From: an uncultured Lachnospiraceae bacterium
Lineage (GTDB): Bacteria > Bacillota > Clostridia > Lachnospirales > Lachnospiraceae
Assembly (NCBI GenBank): GCA_947588995.1
Contig: CANPZI010000013.1
Span: forward strand, 1-64,000
Length of the DNA stretch: 64,000 bases
Direction of reading: 5' to 3'
Positions within the stretch are counted from its first letter, which is position 1. Every line of letters begins with the position of its first letter. The position numbers and the translations under genes were made by a program. The notes under the pieces are model-generated. The model was not told the origin of the DNA. It was given only the letters and a program-made list of their open reading frames with translations, and searched no databases. This document shows, one piece after another, positions 8,322 to 18,194 of the stretch.

Positions 8322-9170
8322 CTATTCGCTCATTTTCTTGTGGAGAACCGACAGGAAGCTCTCTGTGTTCAGCTTCAGGATTCCCGTCGTCCTCGCCGCC
8401 TTGCGGACCACGATGCTGTCCCCCGTCTGCAGGCCGATCTTGTGGCTGCCGTCAAAGTTCGCCTCCACGGACTGACGCCTGCCGTTTCGGCCCAGCGGAA
8501 TCTCGATCCTGATCTCATCCTCCGGCGCCAGCACGATGCTTCTCGTGCTCAGCGTGTGAGGGCAGATAGGCGTCAGCAGAAGCAGGTGGGCCGAAGGCTC
8601 CACCACCGGCCCGCCCGCCGACATATTGTAGCCGGTGGAACCGGTAGGCGTCGCCACGATCATGCCGTCCGCGCTGAAGCTGTTTAAGAACTGCCCGTTG
8701 ACGTAGATGTAGAGCGTCAGGATCTGCAGGGAACCGCGCCGTGATATGACGATATCGTTCAGCGCGACATTCTCCTCCTCATAATCCTGCTTATACACGC
8801 TCCCCGCCAGCATCATGCGCTCTTCCCGCGTGTAGTCGTCCGCCAGCAGCTTGTCGAGCGCTTCCTCGACCGCGCCGCTCTCCACCTCGGCCAGATAGCC
8901 GAGCGTGCCGAGATTGATGCCGAGAAGCGGTATATCCCTCTCCATCATGTTGCGGGCCGCGCGCAGGAGAGTACCGTCCCCGCCGAGCACCAGAGCGCAC
9001 TCCGCACGGGCCGGGCCGCAATCCTGCCTGACGGCGGCATCCTGCTCCAGCGTCTCCCCGTCCATGCACACCGCCGCAGCGCCGTGCGCCGCCAGATAAT
9101 CCGTAATCCGTTTTGTGTAAATGCCTTTCGGGTCTTTTCCCTCGTTGGCAATCACATAGAATTGTTTCAT
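8322..9170 (-). CDS. nadK: NAD kinase
   Basis: Phosphorylates NAD to NADP. The 282-residue protein carries the GGDGTLLRAAR motif at about residues 63-73, the NE/D-type NDIVISR motif near 137, and a C-terminal half with TPTGSTGYNMSAGGP that binds the nucleotide. Its start overlaps the tlyA stop by 4 bases, so translation is probably coupled. It precedes argR by 18 bases. Confidence 0.95.
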   Translation of the reverse strand: MKQFYVIANEGKDPKGIYTKRITDYLAAHGAAAVCMDGETLEQDAAVRQDCGPARAECALVLGGDGTLLRAARNMMERDIPLLGINLGTLGYLAEVESGAVEEALDKLLADDYTREERMMLAGSVYKQDYEEENVALNDIVISRRGSLQILTLYIYVNGQFLNSFSADGMIVATPTGSTGYNMSAGGPVVEPSAHLLLLTPICPHTLSTRSIVLAPEDEIRIEIPLGRNGRRQSVEANFDGSHKIGLQTGDSIVVRKAARTTGILKLNTESFLSVLHKKMSE

Positions 9171-10072
9171 TCTTCCGTCTTTCCCTCATCCAGCGCACGG
9201 TGCGCCTCTTCTACCGCAATGCGCACCAGAGCCGCCATGTCGCCGTCCCGCGACCTGCCTCCGCCGTTTTGGACCAGCTTACGCAGCGCGCTCTCCGCTT
9301 CCTGCTCTGTCATTTTTTCTATATCGTCTGTTATTTTATTTCGTCTTGCGAGATACAGCAGATACTCGATATTTCCCTCCGGCCCTTTGATCGGAGAGTA
9401 GGTGAGGCCTCGCACGTCAAATCCGGTCAAATCCGCGTAGTCGATGACTTTTCGCGCCACTTCCTCATGCACCTTCGCCTCCCTGACGACGCCTTTTTTT
9501 CCCACCTTGTCCCTGCCGGCCTCGAACTGCGGCTTGATCAGGCAGACCATGCAGCCCCCGCCGCGCAGCAGATTTCTGGCGGGGATCAGTATCTTGGTCA
9601 GCGAGATAAAGGAGACATCCACGGAAGCGAAATCAATCTGCTCCCCGATATCCTCCGGCGTCACATAGCGGAAGTTGGTCTTCTCCATACAGACGACCCG
9701 CTCGTCGTTTCGCAGTTTCCAGGCCAGCTGCCCGCGCCCCACATCCACGGCATACACTCTCTGCGCCCCATTCTGCAGCATACAGTCCGTGAAGCCGCCC
9801 GTTGAGGCGCCGATGTCCATGCAGACCGCGCCCGCAAGCCTGATCGGAAAAACCTCCATCGCTTTCTCCAGCTTCAGTCCGCCCCGGCTCACATACTTTA
9901 GAGTGTTTCCCCTGACCTCAATATGAATCTTATCCTCATCGAACGCGGCTCCCGCCTTGTCTTCGCGCTGTCCGTCCACATAGACATTCCCCGCCATAAG
10001 GATCGCTTTCGCTTTCTCCCGCGACGGCGCGAAGCCCTGCTTCACCAGGATCACGTCAAGTCTCTCTCTCAA
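9167..10072 (-). CDS. tlyA: TlyA family 2'-O rRNA methyltransferase
   Basis: TlyA enzymes methylate ribose 2'-OH groups of rRNA; some members have been described as hemolysins. Of 301 residues, 1-60 are an S4 RNA-binding domain (LDVILVKQGFAPSREKAK), followed by an FtsJ-type SAM domain with the motif DIGASTGGFTDC at about 86-97 and the catalytic-type KPQFEAG near 185. It overlaps dxs by 4 bases and nadK by 4 bases within the operon. Confidence 0.9.
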   Translation of the reverse strand: MRERLDVILVKQGFAPSREKAKAILMAGNVYVDGQREDKAGAAFDEDKIHIEVRGNTLKYVSRGGLKLEKAMEVFPIRLAGAVCMDIGASTGGFTDCMLQNGAQRVYAVDVGRGQLAWKLRNDERVVCMEKTNFRYVTPEDIGEQIDFASVDVSFISLTKILIPARNLLRGGGCMVCLIKPQFEAGRDKVGKKGVVREAKVHEEVARKVIDYADLTGFDVRGLTYSPIKGPEGNIEYLLYLARRNKITDDIEKMTEQEAESALRKLVQNGGGRSRDGDMAALVRIAVEEAHRALDEGKTEE

Positions 10073-11985
10073 AGGATCTCCCTCTTATCTCCGTCCTGCC
10101 CGCCTGTCTCTCTCCGAATTCCGTATGCCTCGCAGCAGGCCAGTATTCTGTCGGCAATCGTCTCCGCGTCGATCCCGATTTCCCGTTTCAGCAGTTCCAC
10201 ATTGCCGTGCTCCACATACTCGTCGGGAATAGCGATATTCAGAATCTGCACCGGCGCGCCGATGCTGTCCGCATATGCCCTGACTTTCTCGCCGTAGCCG
10301 CCGCTTAAGACATTCTCCTCCATCGTCACAAGCAGCCTGTGCTTCTCGCAGCCCGTCTCTATTGCCTGTTCATCGATGGGTTTGACAAAGCGCGCGTTGG
10401 TGAGTGAGCAGGCATAACCGTTCTCTTTCAGCCGCGCGCGCACATCGAGCGCCACTTTCACCATGCTGCCCACCGCCAAAAGCAGAATATCCTGCTCCTC
10501 GTAGATGGGCTCGCTCTTTCCGTACTCGACAGGCGCGCGAAACTCACGCAGGCCGTCGAACGCCTCCCCGCGCGGATAGCGGAGCGCGACAGGCATCTCC
10601 GACGCCACCGCAAATTTCATCATGTCGGAGAGTTCCCACTTATTCTTGGGCGCCATCACGTGCATATTGGGTATGGACGACAGGTAGGACAGATCAAAGA
10701 TGCCCTGGTGCGTCTCCCCGTCGCTGCCCACCAGACCGGCACGGTCTATGGCAAAGACTACCGGCAGATTCTGCAGGCAGACATCGTGCAGGATCTGATC
10801 ATAGGCGCGCTGTAAAAAGGACGAATAGATCGCCACGATCGGCTTCAGTCCGCCGGCCGCCAGCCCGGCGGCAAATGTCACCGCATGTTCCTCCGCGATG
10901 CCGACGTCAAAGAACCTTTCCGGATACATGTTGCGAAAACGTTTCAGCCCGGTGCCGTCCGGCATCGCCGCGGTGATCGCCACCACCCGCTCCTCACGCT
11001 GTCCCAGCTTGCACATGACAGTGGAGAAGATATCGGTGTAGTTTGCCTTGGTATGCTGCTTCGTCGGTATGCCCGTCTCAATGTCAAAAGGCTCCGCGCC
11101 GTGGAATCTGGCCGGATGTCTCTCCGCGGGCGCATAGCCCTTTCCTTTCTGGGTAATGACATGCAGAAGCACAGCTCCCCGGATTTTCTTTGCCTCGCCC
11201 AGCATATGCACCATGGCCTGAATGTTATGGCCGTCTACCGGCCCCAGATAAGTGATTCCCATATCCTCGAAGAACATTCCCGGCACCACCAGATGTTTGA
11301 AACTGCTCTTGGCGCGCCTGATCTGAGACACTACTTTGTCCCCGTATTTCGACTTGCCGTGCAGGGAATTGTAGACGCCCTCTTTCAGACCCAGATACAT
11401 GTCCGCCGTCCTGATATTGTTCAGATACTTGGAGATGCCGCCCACATTTTCGGAGATGGACATATTATTGTCGTTGAGAACGATGATAAAATTGGTCTCG
11501 AGCCGGGAAGCATTATTGAGCGCCTCGTACGCCATGCCGCCCGTCATGGAGCCGTCTCCGATCACGGATACGATCAGGTTCTTCCCGCCCTGAATATCTC
11601 TCGCTTTCACCATGCCGAGCCCCGCGGAGATCGAGGTGGAACTGTGGCCCGTGTCAAAGCAGTCGCAGGCGCTCTCCTTGCGCTTCGGAAAACCGCTCAT
11701 ACCGCCATACTTGCGCAGGTTTGCAAAGCCCTCCCGCCTGCCGGTCAAAATCTTGTGGGTGTAGGACTGGTGCCCGACATCCCAGATCAGCTTATCCTCC
11801 GGCAGATTCAGGAACAGATGCAGCGCCATCGTCAGTTCCACCGCGCCCAGATTGGAGCCCAGATGCCCGCCCGTCTCGCTGATGGAACGGATCAGGAACT
11901 CTCTGATCTCCTCCGCCAGCGCACCGTAATCCGACGGCGCGATTTTCTTGATATCGTTGGCTTTCTCTATCTTTTCCAAAAACAT
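10069..11985 (-). CDS. dxs: 1-deoxy-D-xylulose-5-phosphate synthase
   Basis: First enzyme of the MEP isoprenoid pathway; a thiamine-diphosphate enzyme joining pyruvate and glyceraldehyde 3-phosphate. The 638-residue product has GGHLGSNLGAVEL near residue 40, the ThDP motif GDGSMTGGMAYEALNN near 145-160, and the transketolase-type DRAGLVGSDGETHQG near 415. The ATG at 11985 is chosen because GGAGG lies 6 bases upstream; the 9 codons before it are not conserved. It follows ispA by 33 bases, pairing the start of the pathway with a prenyl synthase. Confidence 0.95.
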   Translation of the reverse strand: MFLEKIEKANDIKKIAPSDYGALAEEIREFLIRSISETGGHLGSNLGAVELTMALHLFLNLPEDKLIWDVGHQSYTHKILTGRREGFANLRKYGGMSGFPKRKESACDCFDTGHSSTSISAGLGMVKARDIQGGKNLIVSVIGDGSMTGGMAYEALNNASRLETNFIIVLNDNNMSISENVGGISKYLNNIRTADMYLGLKEGVYNSLHGKSKYGDKVVSQIRRAKSSFKHLVVPGMFFEDMGITYLGPVDGHNIQAMVHMLGEAKKIRGAVLLHVITQKGKGYAPAERHPARFHGAEPFDIETGIPTKQHTKANYTDIFSTVMCKLGQREERVVAITAAMPDGTGLKRFRNMYPERFFDVGIAEEHAVTFAAGLAAGGLKPIVAIYSSFLQRAYDQILHDVCLQNLPVVFAIDRAGLVGSDGETHQGIFDLSYLSSIPNMHVMAPKNKWELSDMMKFAVASEMPVALRYPRGEAFDGLREFRAPVEYGKSEPIYEEQDILLLAVGSMVKVALDVRARLKENGYACSLTNARFVKPIDEQAIETGCEKHRLLVTMEENVLSGGYGEKVRAYADSIGAPVQILNIAIPDEYVEHGNVELLKREIGIDAETIADRILACCEAYGIRRETGGQDGDKREIL

Positions 11986-12018
11986 TGTAATCCTCCATGC
12001 CGCCCGGCTCATGAAAAA

Positions 12019-12916
12019 TTATTTCTCTCTGTAAATCAGCTGCCTGACCAGCTCCTCCAGGAACAGGTTGCGTTCCGGAAACGACGCAAGGATACCGGCC
12101 GCCTCCTGTGACAGCCGCTCCACTTCCCGCCGGGATTCTTCCAGCCCGTGCAGCGCCACGTAAGTGAGTTTGTGGTTTTTCTCATCGCTGCCAATCGGTT
12201 TGCCGAGCACCGCCTGGCTGCCCGTCACATCCAGCACATCGTCCTGAATCTGAAAAGCGATACCGATATTGTACGCACACCGCTCCAGCTGCGCAATCTC
12301 TCCTGACGCGGCGCCCGCCAGGGTCGCCCCGATCGTCATGGCCGCCTGGATCAGCGCCGCCGTCTTGTGCGCATGGATAAAGAGCAGGAGTTCGTCAGTC
12401 ATATCCCCGCCTGCCTCCTCTGCCTCCAGATCCGCACACTGTCCGCCGATCATGCCATAGATGCCGGCTTTAGAGGCAAGTATCTGCAGCGAAGCCGCTA
12501 TACGCCTGTAATCCTCTGTCGTCACCGCACCGCCGAAAGCCGCCGCCGCTGTCTCGAAAGCATAGTTTAACAGGCCGTCGCCCGCAAGGACCGCCATGCC
12601 CTCCCCGTACACCACATGAGTCGTCTTACGGCCCCGGCGGTATTCGTCGTCGTCCATGGCCGGCAGGTCGTCGTGCACCAGAGAATAATTGTGAATCATC
12701 TCCAGCGCCGCCATAAAATAAGGCAGCGGCGCCAGCGTGGCCGGATCGCCGAAAAGCGCCGCGCTCTCCGCCATCAGCATCGGGCGTAGTCTCTTGCCGC
12801 CCCCTGTGACAGAATAGTTCATCGCCTCGACAACCCTCCTCTGAAAGCCCTCCTCCCGCGGGAGAAAACCCGTCAGCATCGCTTCAATCCGCTCAGTTCT
12901 CTGCCTCAGTTCTTCG

Positions 12917-12927
<11 letters not shown>
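12019..12927 (-). CDS. ispA: polyprenyl (farnesyl/geranyl) diphosphate synthase
   Basis: Condenses IPP with allylic diphosphates. The 302-residue protein has both aspartate-rich motifs: HDDLPAMDDDEYRRG near residues 82-96 (first) and QIQDDVLD near 228 (second). GGGKRLRP near residue 45 binds IPP. It overlaps the end of xseB by 11 bases and feeds on the MEP pathway begun by the next gene, dxs. The exact chain length (C10 or C15) cannot be read from the sequence with certainty. Confidence 0.92.
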
Positions 12928-13212
<285 letters not shown>

Positions 13213-13216
<4 letters not shown>

Positions 13217-14454
13217 TGTCTCTTCTCCACCTCGCTGTCCCAGCCGCCGACCGCCTCATGCTTCTCCGTAACCGCCGCCCGCAGACTGCCGTCTTTCACG
13301 CAGACCGTGATCTCATCTCCCACAGAGACCTGTCCGACGGAATGCAGCGTTGCCCCCGCGCTGTCCGCCGCATACGCATAGCCCTGGCTGAGCTTTTCCA
13401 GAGGAGACAGCCCGCGCAGCTGCTCCACATAGAGCGCAAACCTGTGCCTGCTCTCCCGCAGACGGTCTTCCATGACGTTCTGCAGACGTTCCTCCAAAGA
13501 TAACACCTGTGTCCTTTTGGTGCGGATCCGGTTGAGCGGGCTCAGATATCTCAGCCTGACACTGCAGTGCTCCGCCGTCTGCCGGTACTGCTCCGTCGTC
13601 CTGCGGATCAAATGCTGCATGGTATAGGCATACTCAGACAGCCTGTCCTCCATCTGCCCGATGTCATACACGGCAAGCTCCGCCGCCGCCGAAGGAGTCG
13701 GCGCACGCAGATCCGCCACGAAGTCGGCGATCGTCGTATCCGTCTCATGCCCCACCGCGGAGATCACCGGCACGGAACAGTCGAAAATTGCCTGCGCCAC
13801 GGCCTCCTCATTGAAAGCCCAGAGATCCTCGATCGAACCGCCGCCCCTGCCCACGATAATCACATCCACGCCGAACCTTTCCAAAGCCCGGATCCCGTTT
13901 ATGATGCTGGGCGGCGCCGCCTCTCCCTGCACGGTGGCCGGGTACAGGACGATCTGCACATAAGGATTCCGCCTGCCCGCGATATTGATGATATCCCTGA
14001 CCGCGGCTCCTGTGGCGGCAGTCACAACGCCCAGCGTCCGGATATACTTCGGAATCGGCCGCTTGTATTCCTGCGCGAACATCCCCCGCTCTTCCAGCTT
14101 TCTTTTCAGCCGTTCATACCGCTCATACAGCTCGCCCGCGCCGTCCTGCCGGATTTCTTTCGCATACAGCTGGTACTTGCCGTCCCGCTCATAGACATCT
14201 ACGCTGCCGCAGACTACGACCCGGTGTCCCTCTTCCATCCTGAAACGCAGCCCGCCGCGGTTCTGCGCAAACATAACGCACGCTATCGTTCCTTTTGCGT
14301 CCTTTAATGTAAAATAAATATGTCCAGAGGAGTGATACTTGCAGTTGCTGACCTCGCCCTTTACCATGATCGACTGCAACATAAAATCCTGCGTGAACAT
14401 ATTTCTGATATAGGAATTGACCTGTGTGACTGTATAGACATTCTGCGCCGGCAT
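13213..14454 (-). CDS. xseA: exodeoxyribonuclease VII large subunit
   Basis: Catalytic subunit of ExoVII. The 413-residue protein starts with an OB-fold (residues 1-110, with VKGEVSNCKYHSSGHIYFTL) and continues with the nuclease domain, including the characteristic GRGGGSIEDLWAFNEE near residue 183 and SAVGHETDTTIADFVAD near 217; a coiled coil fills the C-terminal third. It overlaps xseB by 4 bases and follows nusB by 14 bases. Confidence 0.95.
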
Positions 14455-14468
14455 GACGATCCATTCTC

Positions 14469-14864
14469 CTAAGCGAACTTTGCCAGAATCCCGTTGACAA
14501 AGCCTGACGAAGCATCCTGCCCGAATTTCTTGGCCAGTTCCACCGCCTCATTGATCGCGACGCCGGTAGGTACGGAATCGTCATAGCTGATCTCATAGAC
14601 CGCGAGCCGCAGAATCGTCAGATCGACCTTGCTCATTCTGTCGGTATTCCAGCCTTCCGTCTTCTCATTCAGCTGTGCGTCGATCTCCGGAAGCCTCTGT
14701 TGTATTCTGTGATATTTATCCGATATGTATTCGGCATCTTTGCCGGCCGCCGCCTCCTCATCCTCGAAAAACAGCTTCTCCTGCTCCGACATATCTTCCA
14801 TGCTGTTGAATTCCACGCGGAACAGCAGCTTAAAAATCTGTTCCCGCAACTCTCTTCTGCTCAT
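14469..14864 (-). CDS. nusB: transcription antitermination factor NusB
   Basis: NusB joins NusE (S10) on boxA RNA in rRNA antitermination. The 131-residue helical protein has the family N-terminus RRELREQIFKLLFRVEF and the C-terminal signature GVAINEAVELAKKFGQDASS and FVNGILAKFA. It stands between asp23 and xseA in the common Clostridial order. Confidence 0.95.
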   Translation of the reverse strand: MSRRELREQIFKLLFRVEFNSMEDMSEQEKLFFEDEEAAAGKDAEYISDKYHRIQQRLPEIDAQLNEKTEGWNTDRMSKVDLTILRLAVYEISYDDSVPTGVAINEAVELAKKFGQDASSGFVNGILAKFA

Positions 14865-14907
14865 ACCGACTCCTGTTATGCCCTGCTTTTCTCCGGCCGT
14901 CCGCGCC

Positions 14908-15288
14908 TCAGTGCGCCATCTGGATCCCCGCTATGCGGATGTTGACATCCGTCACCGCAAGACCCGTCATGTTTTCCACCATGTTTTTCACCTTAGTCTG
15001 CACGCGCTGACACGTCGCGGGAATATTAAAGCCGTACTCCATGGTGATCGCCAGTTCCACCTTGACTTTTTTGCCGCTGATTTCCACCTTGACGCCCTTA
15101 GCCAGGCCTTTGACGCCGACTTTACTTAAGAGTTCATTGGCGACGCTGCCGTTCATGGCTGCCACGCCGTCCACTTCCATGGCCGCGAGCGCGGCAATCA
15201 TCGCCACTACATCGTCGGCGATCTTGACGGTCCCGAATGTCCCGTCTTCCTCTGATAAATTGATATTCTTAGCTGTTTCCTGTTCCAT
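14908..15288 (-). CDS. Asp23/Gls24 family envelope stress protein
   Basis: A 126-residue Asp23 family protein (ANIAL-type core VKIADDVVAMIAALAAMEVDGVAAM near 20-45). Members are membrane-associated cell-envelope stress proteins whose biochemical role is not settled; one copy before nusB is normal in Clostridia. It is the first gene of the long operon ending at recN and has a recognisable promoter. Confidence 0.9.
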   Translation of the reverse strand: MEQETAKNINLSEEDGTFGTVKIADDVVAMIAALAAMEVDGVAAMNGSVANELLSKVGVKGLAKGVKVEISGKKVKVELAITMEYGFNIPATCQRVQTKVKNMVENMTGLAVTDVNIRIAGIQMAH

Positions 15289-15322
15289 AATGATATTTCA
15301 CGCCTTTCTTTCATTTGGGATA

Positions 15323-15351
15323 AGTATACCAAAATATCTCATTTTTGCATA
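15323..15351 (-). promoter_or_regulatory. sigma-A promoter of the asp23-recN operon
   Basis: TATACT at 15323-15328 with TATGCA 17 bases upstream, 35 bases before the asp23 start on the minus strand. The -35 is weak. Confidence 0.5.
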
Positions 15352-15363
15352 GCCCCATTCCCA

Positions 15364-16533
15364 TTAAAGCCAAAAGCTCATGCTGCACTCCGTCTCGTTG
15401 TCCGAGTAAGAAACCAGTCCGTCCGGGCAGTCGAGATACCGAAAGATCTCCTGGTCGGTGATGAGCGCCTCGTACATCCTGCGGTACACGTCATAGTCAC
15501 CGCACTTCACCGTCACATACGCACTCCCCTGATCATACGCCGCCCGGAAAATACGCCCGATCTGTTCCGGATCCCACTCGGTAAAATAAAGCCCCTCCCG
15601 CACATAGTAATTGGCATCCATCGAATCGCACCGCGGAAGTTCCACTACATTCTCCCTCTCATGGGTGAGATCCATCTGGCTGTCCGGCACGCACAGGTAG
15701 TCATAGTTGATCGTCGGTATCTGCTCTCCCGGACAGGTGCCGTCAACCGCCTGATAGGACGCGTCTCCCCACGTGGTATCCACATAGTAGTATTTTCCGT
15801 CTATCCGCACCAGATTCCAGGCATGTCCCTCGCCGCCGATCACACGCCCGAGCACAAGCGTCGAGAAGATTCCCGCCCTGTCCAGCAGATACTGTGTCGC
15901 TTTGGCGTACCCCTGGCACACCGACCGCCCCTCGATAAAGACGGAGCAGATATTCTGTCTGTCCGGCGCGGCGGCATCATACTCCGTGTGATGAATCAGA
16001 TATTCATAAATATACTTTACCTTTTCGTATTCGTCCGCTCCCTCCGGCATGCCCGCGAGGCATTGGTTTACATAACTATCTATCAGCTCCTGTTTCTGCC
16101 CGATCTCCTCCCGGTCGTACAGGTATGTCCCCGTGAATGTAATCCTTTTGAGAATATCGCCCAGCGTATGCTCCGTATAGACATAGCCGTCCACATAGAA
16201 GATTTCGGGATGATCGTTCAGCACACACTGAAACGCATGGGAGATCTCATCTCTGTCACAGCTGGACAGCCTGACATCCTCCTCATAATTGAGCAGCGCG
16301 TCCCTGATTTCCAGATAGAGCGTCTGCTCCTCCTCCGAAAGCATACTGTAGACATAGCCGTCCTCCGGCTCCCGAAGCACGGCTTCCTCCGGCTGTCCGG
16401 CCTGCTCTTTCGCCGCTCCTGTCTCTCTCTGCACATACAGTTCGCTCTGCCTGTGAGGCAGGGCCTGCCACGCGTAGATGAGACTGCCCGTTATGACCAT
16501 CATGCCTGTCAGCAATAAACCCGTTCTCTTCAT
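15364..16533 (-). CDS. secreted/anchored transglutaminase-like protein
   Basis: A 389-residue protein with an N-terminal membrane segment (residues 4-24) and a papain-fold transglutaminase-like domain. The triad is visible: Cys in GRSVCQGYAKAT, His in GGEGHAWNLV and Asp in YYVDTTWGD. Such proteins are thought to act as proteases or cross-linkers outside the cell. The ATG at 16533 is preferred because earlier in-frame positions overlap prfC and give a non-hydrophobic start; the ribosome site is weak (AGGGTGAC). It is probably the third gene of a deoB-prfC operon. Substrate unknown. Confidence 0.8.
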   Translation of the reverse strand: MKRTGLLLTGMMVITGSLIYAWQALPHRQSELYVQRETGAAKEQAGQPEEAVLREPEDGYVYSMLSEEEQTLYLEIRDALLNYEEDVRLSSCDRDEISHAFQCVLNDHPEIFYVDGYVYTEHTLGDILKRITFTGTYLYDREEIGQKQELIDSYVNQCLAGMPEGADEYEKVKYIYEYLIHHTEYDAAAPDRQNICSVFIEGRSVCQGYAKATQYLLDRAGIFSTLVLGRVIGGEGHAWNLVRIDGKYYYVDTTWGDASYQAVDGTCPGEQIPTINYDYLCVPDSQMDLTHERENVVELPRCDSMDANYYVREGLYFTEWDPEQIGRIFRAAYDQGSAYVTVKCGDYDVYRRMYEALITDQEIFRYLDCPDGLVSYSDNETECSMSFWL

Positions 16534-16577
16534 AGATGTCACCCTGATCCCCGCAGACAGCGCACAGCCTGTCCGTC

Positions 16578-18185
16578 TCAGTTTCTCCCGAACTCTGACA
16601 GGATCAGGCCCTCGTTCCGCTCCACCGTCATGCCGATGCTCCACTGGTTGACGAACAGTAAGAGCGGATTGCCTTTGAGATCCTGGATCTTCTTCATGTC
16701 AGAAGTCCCCGTCAGCCTGTTCAGGTCGATCTCCCGGTTCTCGATCCAGCGGATATGCTCATACGGCAGGTTCTCCAGCCGGATCTCCACATTGTACTCA
16801 TTCTCCAGCCGGTACTTTAACACGTCGAACTGCAGCACGCCGACCACGCCGACGATAATCTCCTCCATGCCCGTGTTAAATTCCCGGAAAATCTGGATTG
16901 CACCCTCCTGTGCAATCTGCGTGATCCCTTTCACAAATTGTTTTCGTTTCATCGTGTCCATCTGCTTCACCCTCGCGAAGTGTTCGGGCGCGAAAGTGGG
17001 AATGCCCTCATAGGCGAACTCCTCTTTCGGCATGCAGATCGTGTCGCCGATGGAGAATATCCCCGGATCGAACACACCGATGATATCCCCGGCATACGCC
17101 TCATCCAGAATCTTTCTCTCATCCGCCATAATCTGCTGCGGCTGCGACAGGCGCATGACCTTGCCGCCCTGCACATGCCTGACCTCGGCGGATGCGTCAA
17201 ACCTGCCGGAGCAGACGCGCATGAAAGCCACCCTGTCACGGTGCGCCTTGTTCATGTTCGCCTGTATCTTAAAGACGAAAGCCGAGAAATCGTGCTCCAC
17301 CGGATCGATCATACCGATATCGGCCCTGCGCGGCAGCGGCGGCGTCGTCATTTTCAGAAAATGCTGCAGGAAAATCTCCACGCCGAAATTCGTGAGCGCC
17401 GACCCGAAGAATACCGGCGTCAGGTCTCCCGCCTGTATCCGCGTCAGATCGTACTCCGCGCTCGCGCCGTCCAACAGTTCAATCTCCTCCGCAAGCTGTT
17501 TGCGAAATGCTTCGCCGATCTGTTCATTCAGCAGCGCTTCGTCCCCGATCGGGATTCTGGTGGCCTGTCCCTCTTTTGTGCCTTTCTCCGTGCCGGCATA
17601 GGTGATGACACTCTTACTCTCCCGCTCATAGACACCCTTAAAATTTTTGCCGGAACCGATCGGCCAGTTGATCGGGCATGTGGCAATCCCCAGTTCTTTC
17701 TCAATCTCATCGAGCAGAGAGAACGTGTCGTTGGCATCCCGATCCATCTTGTTGATGAACGTAAAAATCGGAATATGCCGCATGACACACACCTTAAAGA
17801 GCTTGCGGGTCTGCGCCTCCACACCCTTGGAGGCATCAATCACCATCACCGCGGAATCGGCCGCCATCAGCGTCCGGTAAGTATCCTCCGAGAAATCCTG
17901 ATGTCCCGGCGTATCCAGGATATTGATACAGTAGCCGCCGTAGGCAAACTGGAGCACCGAGGACGTGACGGAGATACCTCTCTCTTTCTCTATTTCCATC
18001 CAGTCGGAGACGGCGTGTCTGGCCGTAGCCTTCCCCTTGACGCTCCCCGCCAGATTGATCGCCCCGCCGTAGAGCAGAAACTTCTCGGTCAGCGTAGTCT
18101 TGCCCGCGTCCGGGTGCGATATAATCGCGAATGTTCTTCTTTTGTTAATCTCTTCTGCGTAATTACCCAAAATTTTATCCTCCAT
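16578..18185 (-). CDS. prfC: peptide chain release factor 3
   Basis: RF3 is the GTPase that recycles RF1/RF2 after termination. The 535-residue protein has the G1 motif SHPDAGKTTLTEK at about 19-31, G3 DTPGHQDFSEDTYRTL at about 85-100, G4 NKMD near 140, and the domains II-III typical of RF3 to the end. Length is normal. It starts 9 bases after deoB. Confidence 0.95.
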   Translation of the reverse strand: MEDKILGNYAEEINKRRTFAIISHPDAGKTTLTEKFLLYGGAINLAGSVKGKATARHAVSDWMEIEKERGISVTSSVLQFAYGGYCINILDTPGHQDFSEDTYRTLMAADSAVMVIDASKGVEAQTRKLFKVCVMRHIPIFTFINKMDRDANDTFSLLDEIEKELGIATCPINWPIGSGKNFKGVYERESKSVITYAGTEKGTKEGQATRIPIGDEALLNEQIGEAFRKQLAEEIELLDGASAEYDLTRIQAGDLTPVFFGSALTNFGVEIFLQHFLKMTTPPLPRRADIGMIDPVEHDFSAFVFKIQANMNKAHRDRVAFMRVCSGRFDASAEVRHVQGGKVMRLSQPQQIMADERKILDEAYAGDIIGVFDPGIFSIGDTICMPKEEFAYEGIPTFAPEHFARVKQMDTMKRKQFVKGITQIAQEGAIQIFREFNTGMEEIIVGVVGVLQFDVLKYRLENEYNVEIRLENLPYEHIRWIENREIDLNRLTGTSDMKKIQDLKGNPLLLFVNQWSIGMTVERNEGLILSEFGRN

Positions 18186-18194
18186 ACTTCCGTG